Assembly: GCA_947066105.1 (NCBI GenBank)
Contig: CAMSYM010000018.1
Coordinates: 1-38,283 of the forward strand
Reading direction: 5' to 3'
DNA length: 38,283 nt
DNA from: an uncultured Clostridia bacterium
GTDB taxonomy: Bacteria > Bacillota > Clostridia > Christensenellales > Pumilibacteraceae
The notes under the pieces were generated by a model, which saw nothing but the letters and a program-made list of their open reading frames with translations, searched no databases and was not told where the DNA came from. Both the position numbers and the translations under genes were made by a program. The stretch's first letter is position 1. Each line of letters begins with the position of its first letter. This document shows, in pieces, positions 19,553 through 28,204 of the stretch.

Positions 19553-21121
19553 TTATTTATTGAGCATCACCTTGATAAACTCCGAAAAAATCGGGTTGGT
19601 ATTGAGCAAGCGCGAATGATATTCCGGACTGTAAATCGTGCCGATAAAAAACTTGTTTGTCGGTATCTCGTACGCTTCGGGAACGCCCGTCGGCGAATGC
19701 GCCGAGAACACAAGCCCGCTCTTTAAAAACAACTGCTCGTAAGTACGCGAAAAGTCGAAGCGGTGTCTGTGCCGTTCGCTTACCGTCTGCTCGCCGTAAA
19801 TACGGCTGAGATACGTTCCGGGCGTGATGAGCGTGGGAAACGCGCCCTTTTTGAGCATAGGCGGTTCTACATTGCAAACGACGGCGTACGGCGATTCGGT
19901 ATTGAATTCCTGCGAGTCCGCATCGGTCATGCCGCACACGTCGCGGGCGAATTCGATCAAGCCCGCCTGCGCGCCCATGCCTATCAACAAACAAGGTATA
20001 TCGTTTTCGCGCGCATATTTAGCCGCGACTATCTTTCCGTCGAAACCGCGCACGCCGAACCCCGGCGCGATCACTATGCCCGCATACCCGTCAAGCACGC
20101 TCGGATCATCGTTTACGTCCGCGCTCGACACGAGCGTGATATCGACTGCGGCATTCTTCAAAAGCCCCGCGGTTTTCAGAGCGTCTGTCAACGATTGATA
20201 CGCCGTTGCTTTTTCGGTATACTTGCCTACGAGCGCAATGCGCAACTTGTCGTCCGCGTTTTGCGCCTTTTCCGCACGCTCGCACATATCGCGCCATGCG
20301 TCGAGCTTCGGTTCGCTCGCGTCCATTTTGAGCTTTGCGAGCGCAACGCCTTCGAAATTCTGCTCGTGAAGTTTGAGCGGGACTTGATACAGATTGTCCG
20401 TGGTAACACTCTCGATGATAGCTTTCGTATCGACGTTGCAAAACTGCGATATCTTCTTTTTGGACGAATCGTCGAGCGCATAGTCCGAGCGACACACTAT
20501 GATATCGGGCTGAATGCCTATATTCTGCAATTCCTTGACAGAATTCTGCGTCGGCTTGGTCTTATGCTCGCCGCTCATTTCGATGATAGGTACGTAAGTG
20601 ACGTGGATATACACCGTATTGCCCTTGCCGAGCACGACCTTGCACTGACGGATAGCTTCGAGATACGGGTGGTTTTCTATATCGCCGACCACGCCGCCTA
20701 TCTCGCACACGACGACGTCCGTTTCGGGCTTATCGAGCATTTTGAGCGTGCGAATTATCTCGCCCGTGATGTGCGGAACGACCTGCACAGAATCGCCGCC
20801 GTACGCGCCGTCGCGCTCGCGACGGATGACCGCGGAATAGATCTTGCCGCTCGTGATATTGCTGTTTTCGGACAGGTTTTGATCCAAAAACCGCTCGTAG
20901 TGTCCTATTACGAGATCGCCCTCGCCGCCGTCCTCGGTGACGAAAACTTCGCCGTGCTGGTACGGGCTTAAAAACAACGAATCGACGTTAAAGTATGGAT
21001 CGAACTTGATCATATCGACCGTATAGCCTTGCGCCTTGATAAGCATTGCCATGCTTGCCGCAGTGATACCCTTGCCGAGTCCCGACACCACACCGCCTGT
21101 AACGAAAATGTATTTAGACAT
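19553..21121 (-). CDS. CTP synthase homologue with degenerate active sites
   Basis: 522 aa, full-length PyrG architecture. The synthetase domain (about 1-265) keeps GGVVSGLGKGIT, SPYQHGEVFVTEDG, EIGGVVGDIE and the UTP/CTP-binding KTKPTQ. However, the Mg-binding Asp of the family (Asp72 in E. coli) is Val71 here (GDLVIGHYER), and the usual DPGTMSP is DSLFLSP. In the glutaminase domain the nucleophile Cys of GICLGMQ (Cys379 in E. coli) is Gly381 (LIGMGAQ), the PGGFG oxyanion loop is shortened to PGFG, and the catalytic His of FHPEF (His515) is Ser498 (IYSPEY). The Glu (Glu500) is kept. AGGAG precedes ATG. It may be a regulatory pseudoenzyme; glutamine-dependent CTP synthesis is unlikely. Confidence 0.93.
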   Translation of the reverse strand: MSKYIFVTGGVVSGLGKGITAASMAMLIKAQGYTVDMIKFDPYFNVDSLFLSPYQHGEVFVTEDGGEGDLVIGHYERFLDQNLSENSNITSGKIYSAVIRRERDGAYGGDSVQVVPHITGEIIRTLKMLDKPETDVVVCEIGGVVGDIENHPYLEAIRQCKVVLGKGNTVYIHVTYVPIIEMSGEHKTKPTQNSVKELQNIGIQPDIIVCRSDYALDDSSKKKISQFCNVDTKAIIESVTTDNLYQVPLKLHEQNFEGVALAKLKMDASEPKLDAWRDMCERAEKAQNADDKLRIALVGKYTEKATAYQSLTDALKTAGLLKNAAVDITLVSSADVNDDPSVLDGYAGIVIAPGFGVRGFDGKIVAAKYARENDIPCLLIGMGAQAGLIEFARDVCGMTDADSQEFNTESPYAVVCNVEPPMLKKGAFPTLITPGTYLSRIYGEQTVSERHRHRFDFSRTYEQLFLKSGLVFSAHSPTGVPEAYEIPTNKFFIGTIYSPEYHSRLLNTNPIFSEFIKVMLNK

Positions 21122-21145
21122 ACGCCTGCTCCTGTTATCTTAAGA

Positions 21146-22999
21146 TTATTTTATCTTGAAGCCTATTTCTTTGAGTTTTTTGGAATTGTATTCCACAACG
21201 TCCAAAAGCCTGTCGAATATCTTTTGCGCGGTAGCGCGTTCGGGCAAGGACCGCGAAACGTTGCCGCCCGTATTGTCCGAGTGCGCAAAGAAGTTGCGTT
21301 GCAAAAAATATTCGGTGTACAATGCGACCAGCACTTCGGGATATATTACGCTCTTAATCCTCTGACAGTAGCCGCTTTTAAGCACGTAGTTCCCGTCGTC
21401 GTTTTTGTCGAACGCCTGCCCGATCATTTTTACCTTGATGTTTTCGGCGGTTTGCAGATCGAACACGAACCGCTCCAACCCCCTGAACGCAGGGACCAAC
21501 AACACCGAATAATCGGAAAGCATCAAGTTTTTTTGCGCAAAGTCGTGTATACCGTACGAAAAGTCTATGCGCGATTGTTCGGACAAATAATCGTATGCCG
21601 TGGGCAACCGCTTTTTAAGCTTGTTCTGAACGTCGGACACCTTGCCGCCGCCCGCGCTCCCGTCCGATTTTTGCACGTAATTTTCGAGCGCCGACGAATA
21701 ATCGCTGTCATGGCTTACCTGCGACATCACTTCGCCGAACAGCTCCGACCGCTTGCCCTGCAACTGCAAAGTCATGCGCTTGGTCGCGTAACGCAACAGG
21801 ACCTTTTGCCCCGCCGCGTCGGTGACGGCATAAGACTTTACCTCCTGCGGCGTGCCGGCAAACTCCACTCCGTCCGAAATCACCGTTTTGCCGTAATCAC
21901 GAAGTCGCGCTATCGCGCCGTCGAGCGCGGCGGGCGGATAGTTCTTAACGGAATACCCGTTCTTGTATTCCATAGGCTTTTCCGCTTGCTTGTCGCGATC
22001 CGCGTCCCGCACCGCGTCGTCGGTCTTGCGCGGGCGACCGCGCTTGCGCTTGATCGGCTGTTCGTCGTACTGTTGCGGCTGTTCCTGCACGGACTGTACC
22101 GCTATATGCGCGGGCTTGTCGACGACAGTTTGTTCGGCGTTTTTACGCGGACGACCGCGCTTGCGCTTTTGCATATCGCCCTGCGCATTGGAGTTGACGC
22201 TTTGGACTCGCGTATTTATGCGAAACTCGCCGCCGCGCGCCGAGCTTTCGTCGTCGCTGCCGAACGATATCACCGCACGCCGCGGCGCGACGCCCGGTGC
22301 CCTGCCGCCGACGGATATAGCTATACCGCACGTTTTGTCGTTATCCGCGCCGTGTTCCGACTGTGCGCGAGTTTCGCGCATGATCGGTCGTTCTATCGGA
22401 CGAATGACGGCAGTTTCGCCGTACGACGGCAACGGGTGTTTTTGTATTTGCCGCGCGGCTGTCGGTTTGACCTGTGCCGCAGTTCTCGCGCCGTCGCTAT
22501 TGCGCTTTATCGTTTGCGGCGGAAATATCTCGTCGGTAGTTACGATCACGCCTTTCGACGTTGCAAGCACCGTCGGTACGGGCGCGAACTCGTTGCGACG
22601 CTTTATGCGATCGGGCGGAACGAACAGCTTTGCGCGCTTACTGCGTTCGTCGAACGTTCCGTTGCCCGTCGCGCTTTCGCGAACGTCGCGTCCCGCTGCA
22701 ACGGAACTGCCCTGCGCCGGCACGGTAGAGCTTTTTACCGACTTGTCCGTCGGATCGAACAGATCGAGCAGTTGTCGCGCATGATCGCCGCGCGCCGTGA
22801 TCGACACTATGTTAGCGGAAGTGTCGTAAACGACCGCTATGCGCGAATCGTCGTGCAAAAACGAATACCTGTCGTAGTGCGAACGGTCGGTCGATTTGAC
22901 GCAACCGTTAGGCACGAACACGCGCGTATCTATCTTTGCGATAAATTCCGCCACTTCGGTATCCGAACACGGCGAAATATTGAACCTTACATTATCCAT
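21146..22999 (-). CDS. RnlA-like HEPN RNase protein with two AT-hooks
   Basis: 617 aa. The N-terminal 80 residues form a small mixed domain. A long disordered region follows (about 85-350) with two AT-hook motifs KRKRGRPRK (about 277-286 and 316-325). Residues about 370-450 resemble the TBP-like repeat of RnlA (RYATKRMTLQLQGKRSELF beside LQIQGRPL in RnlA). The C-terminal helical domain ends with the HEPN motif R568-NFFA-H573 (RX4H), equivalent to RHSLFH of E. coli RnlA. RnlA is the RNase LS toxin that restricts phage T4 lacking Dmd. The start at 22999 was chosen over 23017 because GGAG lies 5 bp before it. No RnlB-like antitoxin is nearby. The CTP-synthase-like gene follows after 24 bp. Confidence 0.82.
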   Translation of the reverse strand: MDNVRFNISPCSDTEVAEFIAKIDTRVFVPNGCVKSTDRSHYDRYSFLHDDSRIAVVYDTSANIVSITARGDHARQLLDLFDPTDKSVKSSTVPAQGSSVAAGRDVRESATGNGTFDERSKRAKLFVPPDRIKRRNEFAPVPTVLATSKGVIVTTDEIFPPQTIKRNSDGARTAAQVKPTAARQIQKHPLPSYGETAVIRPIERPIMRETRAQSEHGADNDKTCGIAISVGGRAPGVAPRRAVISFGSDDESSARGGEFRINTRVQSVNSNAQGDMQKRKRGRPRKNAEQTVVDKPAHIAVQSVQEQPQQYDEQPIKRKRGRPRKTDDAVRDADRDKQAEKPMEYKNGYSVKNYPPAALDGAIARLRDYGKTVISDGVEFAGTPQEVKSYAVTDAAGQKVLLRYATKRMTLQLQGKRSELFGEVMSQVSHDSDYSSALENYVQKSDGSAGGGKVSDVQNKLKKRLPTAYDYLSEQSRIDFSYGIHDFAQKNLMLSDYSVLLVPAFRGLERFVFDLQTAENIKVKMIGQAFDKNDDGNYVLKSGYCQRIKSVIYPEVLVALYTEYFLQRNFFAHSDNTGGNVSRSLPERATAQKIFDRLLDVVEYNSKKLKEIGFKIK

Positions 23000-23177
23000 T
23001 GATTCTCCGATCATCAAAACATTTATTTTTTGTCATAAACGTATATCCGCATGTTACCGTAAGACCATTATCATCTAAAATAATAGTCGCGGCATTTTAT
23101 CTTTTGCGCGCTTGTCCAATCTTATTGAACGACCGAATATATTTCGACGACCTTGCGCTGTTTACGCATTATTCGCA

Positions 23178-23208
23178 GTCGGGGCAAAACATCGAGCGTT
23201 GCCCCGAC
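23178..23208. other. 10-bp perfect inverted repeat
   Basis: GTCGGGGCAA (23178-23187) and TTGCCCCGAC (23199-23208) form a stable stem with an 11-nt loop. It has no T-run. It lies about 180 bp upstream of the RnlA-like start and behind the terminator of the surface-protein gene, so it could be a regulatory site of the RnlA-like cluster or a secondary terminator. Confidence 0.45.
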
Positions 23209-23249
23209 GCGAATACTTTGCGTATTACTATTATATTCGACCGTCGCGC

Positions 23250-23282
23250 AAAAATTATAAGCGACCGAGCGGCCGCTTATAA
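23250..23282 (-). terminator. Intrinsic terminator of the surface-protein gene
   Basis: TTATAAGCG (23255-23263) and CGCTTATAA (23274-23282) form a 9-bp stem. On the minus strand it is followed by TTTTTG. It starts 8 bp behind the stop codon at 23290. Confidence 0.82.
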
Positions 23283-23289
23283 CCAAGCT

Positions 23290-26200
23290 TTATTTCTTTA
23301 CTTTGCGGAACCTTACCACGTAGACTATAACGCCCGCGAGCAAGACGACCGCAATTACGATGAGCGCCGTCGACAATCCCGTCCAAATGGTGGGAGTGCT
23401 CGAACCCTTGCTTACTACCGTAATTTCGAATTCCAACGGCGACACGTTGCCGACGGAGTCTTTTGCTTCGTAGCGGACCCTGTACGTACCCGCCATGTTG
23501 AGTACTATATCCGTTCCGTTGTTGACGCGATCGGCGTTGCTCGTGAACGAGCCTGTGACCGTCGCATCGGCAACGGTTTCGCCGGACGGGTCTTTGAGCG
23601 TTTTGGTTATTTCCACGCCGCTTTCGCTGTTGATAAGGACCATCTTGCCGAACTCGAATTTATCGCCGACAGTCATCGTGACGGCTACGTTCGTACCGCC
23701 CTCTACCTTGAATTCGGGACCTATAACGTCGCCAACGCTGATCTCGTACGTCGCGGTCGCAGGCGAAGAGTTGGCGTACGTCGCGGTAACGCTTACGGTG
23801 TATTTGCCGTCCATCGTGGCAATAAACGAATTCTTTTCTTTATCGAATTTAACGCTGCCGCCGTTGCGATCCTTGACTTCGATCTTGACCACGGCTTCGC
23901 CGTTTTCGGTGTAAGCCACGATCTTGGGAAGCTCGACTTCCACTTCTTTCTTTACGGGCGTGTCGTCTTCATTTGTCGGGAAGGCTTTATACGTCGGCAT
24001 AACGCCTTGAACTTCGAGTACGGGCGCGGAGCTGTCGGTAATGTTGAAGTTATACACGCCGTTGTTGGAACCCGCCGCCGTTACCTTGCTGTAATCGAAT
24101 CCGTTTTCGGTTATTTCGTCGGCGTTGATATAGCCGTCTGAAACGGTGTACGAACCCTGCGTTTTGGCGGTGAACTCACTGCCCATCAACGAGAATATGC
24201 CGCCGCTTATCTTGCGAACTACGCGATACACGTCGCCTTCGTTGCCGTTGATGCCTTTGATGGTTTCGTTGTGGAGCTTATAGGTCACGTCCACTTCGCC
24301 GCTCGCGCCTATTGTAGCCGAAGAAGCTTCGCCGTTACCGCTCGTCGATTTTTTAACGCCGGTCAAGGTATAAGCGTAAACGCTGTTATTGCCGTTGACG
24401 TCGAACACGCGCACCGTGACGGTATATTTGTCTTCCGCTTCGAGCGTGGGAACAGCCGCATTGAACATGATGTTCTGAACATAGATCGTAACGCTGTCCG
24501 TCGCTTCTTTGGTCGTGGTTTCGAGCGTAACGTTGAGCGGATTGCCCTGCGGATCGCGTACCGAAACTTCGTAACCGGTATATTTGCGCATAGCTTTATC
24601 GCTGTTGGTGATCGTAAAGCCTTTGAACGTAACGTTGTCGCCCGCGGTGATCTCGCCGCTGTCTTTGAGCGTCATGTTCGTGCCGCTGTAAGTTATCGTA
24701 CCCGCGTCTTCGCCTACTACCGTGAGCGAAGCGTCGCACTGCTTGTAAGCGTCTGCCGCAACGTCTGCGGCGTCGAGATCTACGTCCTTGTTGTCGATGA
24801 TAACGTTGCTCTTGAAGTTGCCCGCTTTATCGGTCGCCGAAACATAGAAGTACAGCTTATCGGTAAGCGCGAATCGACTTTCGTTTTCCTTACCTTTGTT
24901 GAAGATAAGCTTGCCGTCTTCGATATCCGCGACTTCGCCGCCGAGCACGTCGTATTTTTCGCCGTTGTTGTTGTAGATCCTGTAAACCTTTTTAAGACGG
25001 GAGTCCGCCGCGTCCGCAACGCTCGCATTGGGAACGGTAAACGTCTTGTCCGCCGACGAGATATAATCGGGAACGGTGACTTCCGCCGTCGTAGGCGCCG
25101 CAGAATCGGTGTAAGTGTCCTGCAAGGTCACGGTAAACGTTCTCGACGAAGTGTTGTTAGCCTTATCGCGAGCGCGGTAAAGCACCGTATACGTGCCGGG
25201 AAGCGTTTGATTTTCGCCCGTGGAATTGGTCTTGTTGTAAAGGTTAAAGTCGAAAGTGAACGGATTTTCTTTGTTGAACGTTACTTTATCGCCTTTATGC
25301 TCTTTGTTATACGTATCGGTATACGTGAATTTGCTGTCGTTGCTGTCGTCGCCCGCCAAAATGTTGGTGAACTCGACTATCGTTTTGGAGTTGTCCGAAT
25401 CGGTGATACGGAAATACAACGATATAAGATCTTTATCGTCGGCGCCTGTCGCAACGGCATGATCCTTATTGTCCACAACGTCGGGAACGGTAAACGTTAT
25501 TTTACCGCCGTTGTCGACGGAATTGTCTTCCGCGTCTTTAACGGTCAACCCCCACGTTTCGGGTATACGCCATTCTTCTACGTTTTTGAATACCGGCGCG
25601 ACAAGGTCGGAAACAGTCATATAATACTCGCGGGTACTCGACTTACCTACCGAGCCCGAACCGTTGGGATCGTAAGCGTCGCTGTACGCCGTGTAAGTCA
25701 CTTTGTACGTGCCTGTTTTAAGCGGATAGAACGTCATGGCGCGGTCGTTGTCGAACAACACGTCGGCATACGTTTTGCCGTCCTTTTGATACGCATAGCC
25801 GTTTTCGTCGATGTCGACGTTTTTGACTTTTTCGCCCGACGGATCGGTCACTTCGATAACGACCTTAACGTTATCGTCGGACGCATCGGTAGCCGTCGCT
25901 TTGGGCAACGTAACGGCGCGATTTATGGAAACGTCTTTTTGCACGCCCGAAACGCTGAGCGTGGGAGTGCCCGTACGATTTACTTGGCTCTGCACGTTGA
26001 CGCCGAACGTCTGGCTGAAATGCTTGGCGCCTTCCGCCGACGCGCCGTCGCCGATACCGCCGAGCTGAGCGTCGTACGTGATAAATACTTTACCAGTCGT
26101 GCTACCCGCTTCGAACGTGCTGTTGCCGTCGCCGTCGAAATATTTGCCGCCGCGCGAATCGGTAGCCGTTACGGTGTACTTGCCGGGATATTCCTGCAAA

Positions 26201-26676
26201 ATATTGTTGTCGTCGTAATACACGACCTTTGCCGACGGCAATTCGAACGACTTGCCCGTTTGAATGAGCGACGGGATGTCCGCGCCGTTGTAATCGACTT
26301 TAAGGAAAAACTCCTCGTCCAGTCTTACACGCACGTAAAAATCGTAAGCTACGTCCGTACCGAAAGAAACTTTATAGTTGCCTAACTGCAAAGCTTCGAC
26401 CTTACCGTCGGTCACATCCGCTTCTTCGCCGTCGGGAGCGTATACCGTCGCGCCCGCGGGAACGGTGAATTTTTCACCGTACACACAGCTTTCGGGAACG
26501 CTGATATTTGTAGCGACCGATACGGGCGTGACCGTCGGCGTGCTTGCGGCTTCGTCGGCAAACGCCGAACCGACCGAAGGCACTGCGAGCGAAAGACACG
26601 TTGCCGAAGTTGCAAGGCACAACAACCCTGCGGTTGCGCTTATGCCTATCTTTTTGATCAGACTGCGATTTTTCAT
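23290..26676 (-). CDS. Large membrane-anchored surface protein with Ig-like domains
   Basis: 1128 aa. A signal peptide (about 1-40, ending near AFADEA) is followed by a chain of beta-rich Ig/cadherin-like modules with recurring patterns such as GTYTVLYRARDKANN, GTYKVTYTAYSD and GTYRVRYEAKDSVGN, each near a module end. The C-terminus has one membrane helix (about 1097-1118) and the basic tail RFRKVKK. There is no LPXTG motif, so anchoring is by the helix. Proteins of this layout are structural or adhesive surface proteins; the ligand is unknown. It is a single-gene unit with its own promoter (26723-26751), AGGAG ribosome site and terminator. Confidence 0.9.
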   Translation of the reverse strand: MKNRSLIKKIGISATAGLLCLATSATCLSLAVPSVGSAFADEAASTPTVTPVSVATNISVPESCVYGEKFTVPAGATVYAPDGEEADVTDGKVEALQLGNYKVSFGTDVAYDFYVRVRLDEEFFLKVDYNGADIPSLIQTGKSFELPSAKVVYYDDNNILQEYPGKYTVTATDSRGGKYFDGDGNSTFEAGSTTGKVFITYDAQLGGIGDGASAEGAKHFSQTFGVNVQSQVNRTGTPTLSVSGVQKDVSINRAVTLPKATATDASDDNVKVVIEVTDPSGEKVKNVDIDENGYAYQKDGKTYADVLFDNDRAMTFYPLKTGTYKVTYTAYSDAYDPNGSGSVGKSSTREYYMTVSDLVAPVFKNVEEWRIPETWGLTVKDAEDNSVDNGGKITFTVPDVVDNKDHAVATGADDKDLISLYFRITDSDNSKTIVEFTNILAGDDSNDSKFTYTDTYNKEHKGDKVTFNKENPFTFDFNLYNKTNSTGENQTLPGTYTVLYRARDKANNTSSRTFTVTLQDTYTDSAAPTTAEVTVPDYISSADKTFTVPNASVADAADSRLKKVYRIYNNNGEKYDVLGGEVADIEDGKLIFNKGKENESRFALTDKLYFYVSATDKAGNFKSNVIIDNKDVDLDAADVAADAYKQCDASLTVVGEDAGTITYSGTNMTLKDSGEITAGDNVTFKGFTITNSDKAMRKYTGYEVSVRDPQGNPLNVTLETTTKEATDSVTIYVQNIMFNAAVPTLEAEDKYTVTVRVFDVNGNNSVYAYTLTGVKKSTSGNGEASSATIGASGEVDVTYKLHNETIKGINGNEGDVYRVVRKISGGIFSLMGSEFTAKTQGSYTVSDGYINADEITENGFDYSKVTAAGSNNGVYNFNITDSSAPVLEVQGVMPTYKAFPTNEDDTPVKKEVEVELPKIVAYTENGEAVVKIEVKDRNGGSVKFDKEKNSFIATMDGKYTVSVTATYANSSPATATYEISVGDVIGPEFKVEGGTNVAVTMTVGDKFEFGKMVLINSESGVEITKTLKDPSGETVADATVTGSFTSNADRVNNGTDIVLNMAGTYRVRYEAKDSVGNVSPLEFEITVVSKGSSTPTIWTGLSTALIVIAVVLLAGVIVYVVRFRKVKK

Positions 26677-26722
26677 TTATTCGACCATCTCCTAGTAGAT
26701 GCTTTTGTACATATACTGTAAA

Positions 26723-26751
26723 AGTATACTATTATGCGCAAAATTTGTCAA
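26723..26751 (-). promoter_or_regulatory. Promoter of the Ig-like surface-protein gene
   Basis: On the minus strand TTGACA (26746-26751), a 17-bp spacer and TATACT (26723-26728). The start codon is about 45 bp downstream. Its strength suits an abundant surface protein. Confidence 0.85.
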
Positions 26752-26910
26752 ACATTTTGACGCCCTTATCGAAAATAGTTTTGCCGTTTTTGCCGTCGCA
26801 TCGGGGCGGAAAATACGTTACTGTACTATTATGAGAAAAGGCGAAAATAATTATGCTTATTGCCGTTCATCCTTTCACACGGATAACAACTTTATAGATT
26901 CGGGAAGCGG

Positions 26911-26928
26911 AATTCGGAATTCCGAATT
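26911..26928. repeat. 18-bp palindrome at the hom stop codon, a likely repeat remnant
   Basis: AATTCGGAATTCCGAATT is a perfect palindrome directly behind the hom stop codon. The same motif forms the core of the dispersed inverted-repeat elements, so this may be the remnant of one. There is no T-run for termination. Confidence 0.5.
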
Positions 26929-26929
26929 T

Positions 26930-28204
26930 TTATAACACTCTTATCATCGCGTCGATACTGCCGACAGAACCGAGCTTGCTCACGGTGTCGAGCGAGCGCA
27001 TTACGGCATGCTCGCGCGCGGCATGCGTCAAAAACACGAGCGTTGCGGCGTCGTCTGCGCACGGGCGTTGGATCGCCGAGCGTATGCTCACGCCGTTGTC
27101 GCCGAACACAGTCGCGACGCGGCTCAATACGCCCGCCTTATCGTCCACCGTCATGCCGATGTAATACTTGCTCGTAAAATCTCCGACCAGTTCTATGCCC
27201 TTGTCGATCATACCGTCGTTGGCGAAATCGCAATATGCGGGCGGAGCGGACAGCGCGCGCACCACGTCCGAAACGATCGCGCTACCCGTTGGATGCGCGC
27301 CCGCGCCCGCGCCGTAGAACATAAGATCGCCTACGTGATCGCCGTTTAAATACACCGCGTTGTACGCGCCGGATACCGATGCGAGCGGATGATCCTTGGG
27401 AACGAACAGCGGATGCACGCGCGCTTCGACTTTGTCGCCGTCGCGCGAACCTATGGCTATGAGTTTGATCTCGTATCCCAACTCGTGCGCGTTGGCTATA
27501 TCGTTCGCGGTAACTTTGGTGATGCCTTCGCGGAATATGCTCGTATACGGAACGCATGTATGGAAAGCGAGCGACGCGAGTATGGACAGCTTGTACGCCG
27601 CATCGTAGCCTTCCACGTCGGACGTTGGATCGGCTTCCGCAAAGCCCTTTTCCTGAGCCCGCGCAAGCGCCTGCTCGTAGCTAAGCCCGTCGCGGCTCAT
27701 TTTACTGAGTATGTAATTTGTCGTGCCGTTTATTATGCCGTAAAGCCGCTTCACTCTGTCGCCTTGAAAGCTCTCGCCCAGCGCGCGTATTATCGGCACG
27801 CCGCCCACACAGCTCGCCTCGAAAAACAGCCCGCAACCGTGCGCTTTGGCGATCGGTTCAAGCTCGCTCCAATGCTTGGCGAGCAACTCCTTGTTCGCCG
27901 TGACAACGGACTTCCCCGCAGATAACAGCTTTATAATAAAGTCCTTGGTCGGACGCACGCCGCCCATCGTTTCTATCACCAGCTCGATATCGGGATCGGA
28001 CGCGAGCGCGTCTATATCGGCACAAAACAGCTTTGCGGGTACTCCGCGCTTTTCGAGCGGAGCGGACGTGCGGTCGAGTATCGCCGCGACTTCGATATCC
28101 AGTCCGCGCGTCGAACGTATATATTCGGCATTGCCGGTCAGTATATCGTACGCGCCGCCGCCGACCGTACCGAAACCCATTATCGCTATTTTATGCTTTT
28201 TCAT
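26930..28204 (-). CDS. hom: Homoserine dehydrogenase
   Basis: 424 aa. It reduces aspartate semialdehyde to homoserine in the threonine and methionine pathways. The N-terminus holds the NAD(P)-binding GFGTVGGG (10-17). ASCVGGVPII, NGTTNYIL and the catalytic region GFAEADPTSDVEGYDAAYK follow, and a C-terminal ACT domain (about 345-424) is probably for feedback control by threonine. Its first 14 bases overlap the end of coaX, so translation is probably coupled. It is the third gene of the ECF-coaX-hom operon. Confidence 0.96.
   Translation of the reverse strand: MKKHKIAIMGFGTVGGGAYDILTGNAEYIRSTRGLDIEVAAILDRTSAPLEKRGVPAKLFCADIDALASDPDIELVIETMGGVRPTKDFIIKLLSAGKSVVTANKELLAKHWSELEPIAKAHGCGLFFEASCVGGVPIIRALGESFQGDRVKRLYGIINGTTNYILSKMSRDGLSYEQALARAQEKGFAEADPTSDVEGYDAAYKLSILASLAFHTCVPYTSIFREGITKVTANDIANAHELGYEIKLIAIGSRDGDKVEARVHPLFVPKDHPLASVSGAYNAVYLNGDHVGDLMFYGAGAGAHPTGSAIVSDVVRALSAPPAYCDFANDGMIDKGIELVGDFTSKYYIGMTVDDKAGVLSRVATVFGDNGVSIRSAIQRPCADDAATLVFLTHAAREHAVMRSLDTVSKLGSVGSIDAMIRVL

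Noticed and set aside
23018-23289. Gap upstream of the RnlA-like gene, searched for an RnlB-type antitoxin gene
   Set aside because: No open frame with a ribosome site and no GNAT-like motif was found; only two inverted repeats are seen.
21029-26385. Long plus-strand open frames opposite the RnlA-like and Ig-like genes
   Set aside because: They lack starts with ribosome sites and encode Arg/Val-rich nonsense, while the minus-strand genes have domains, promoter and terminator.
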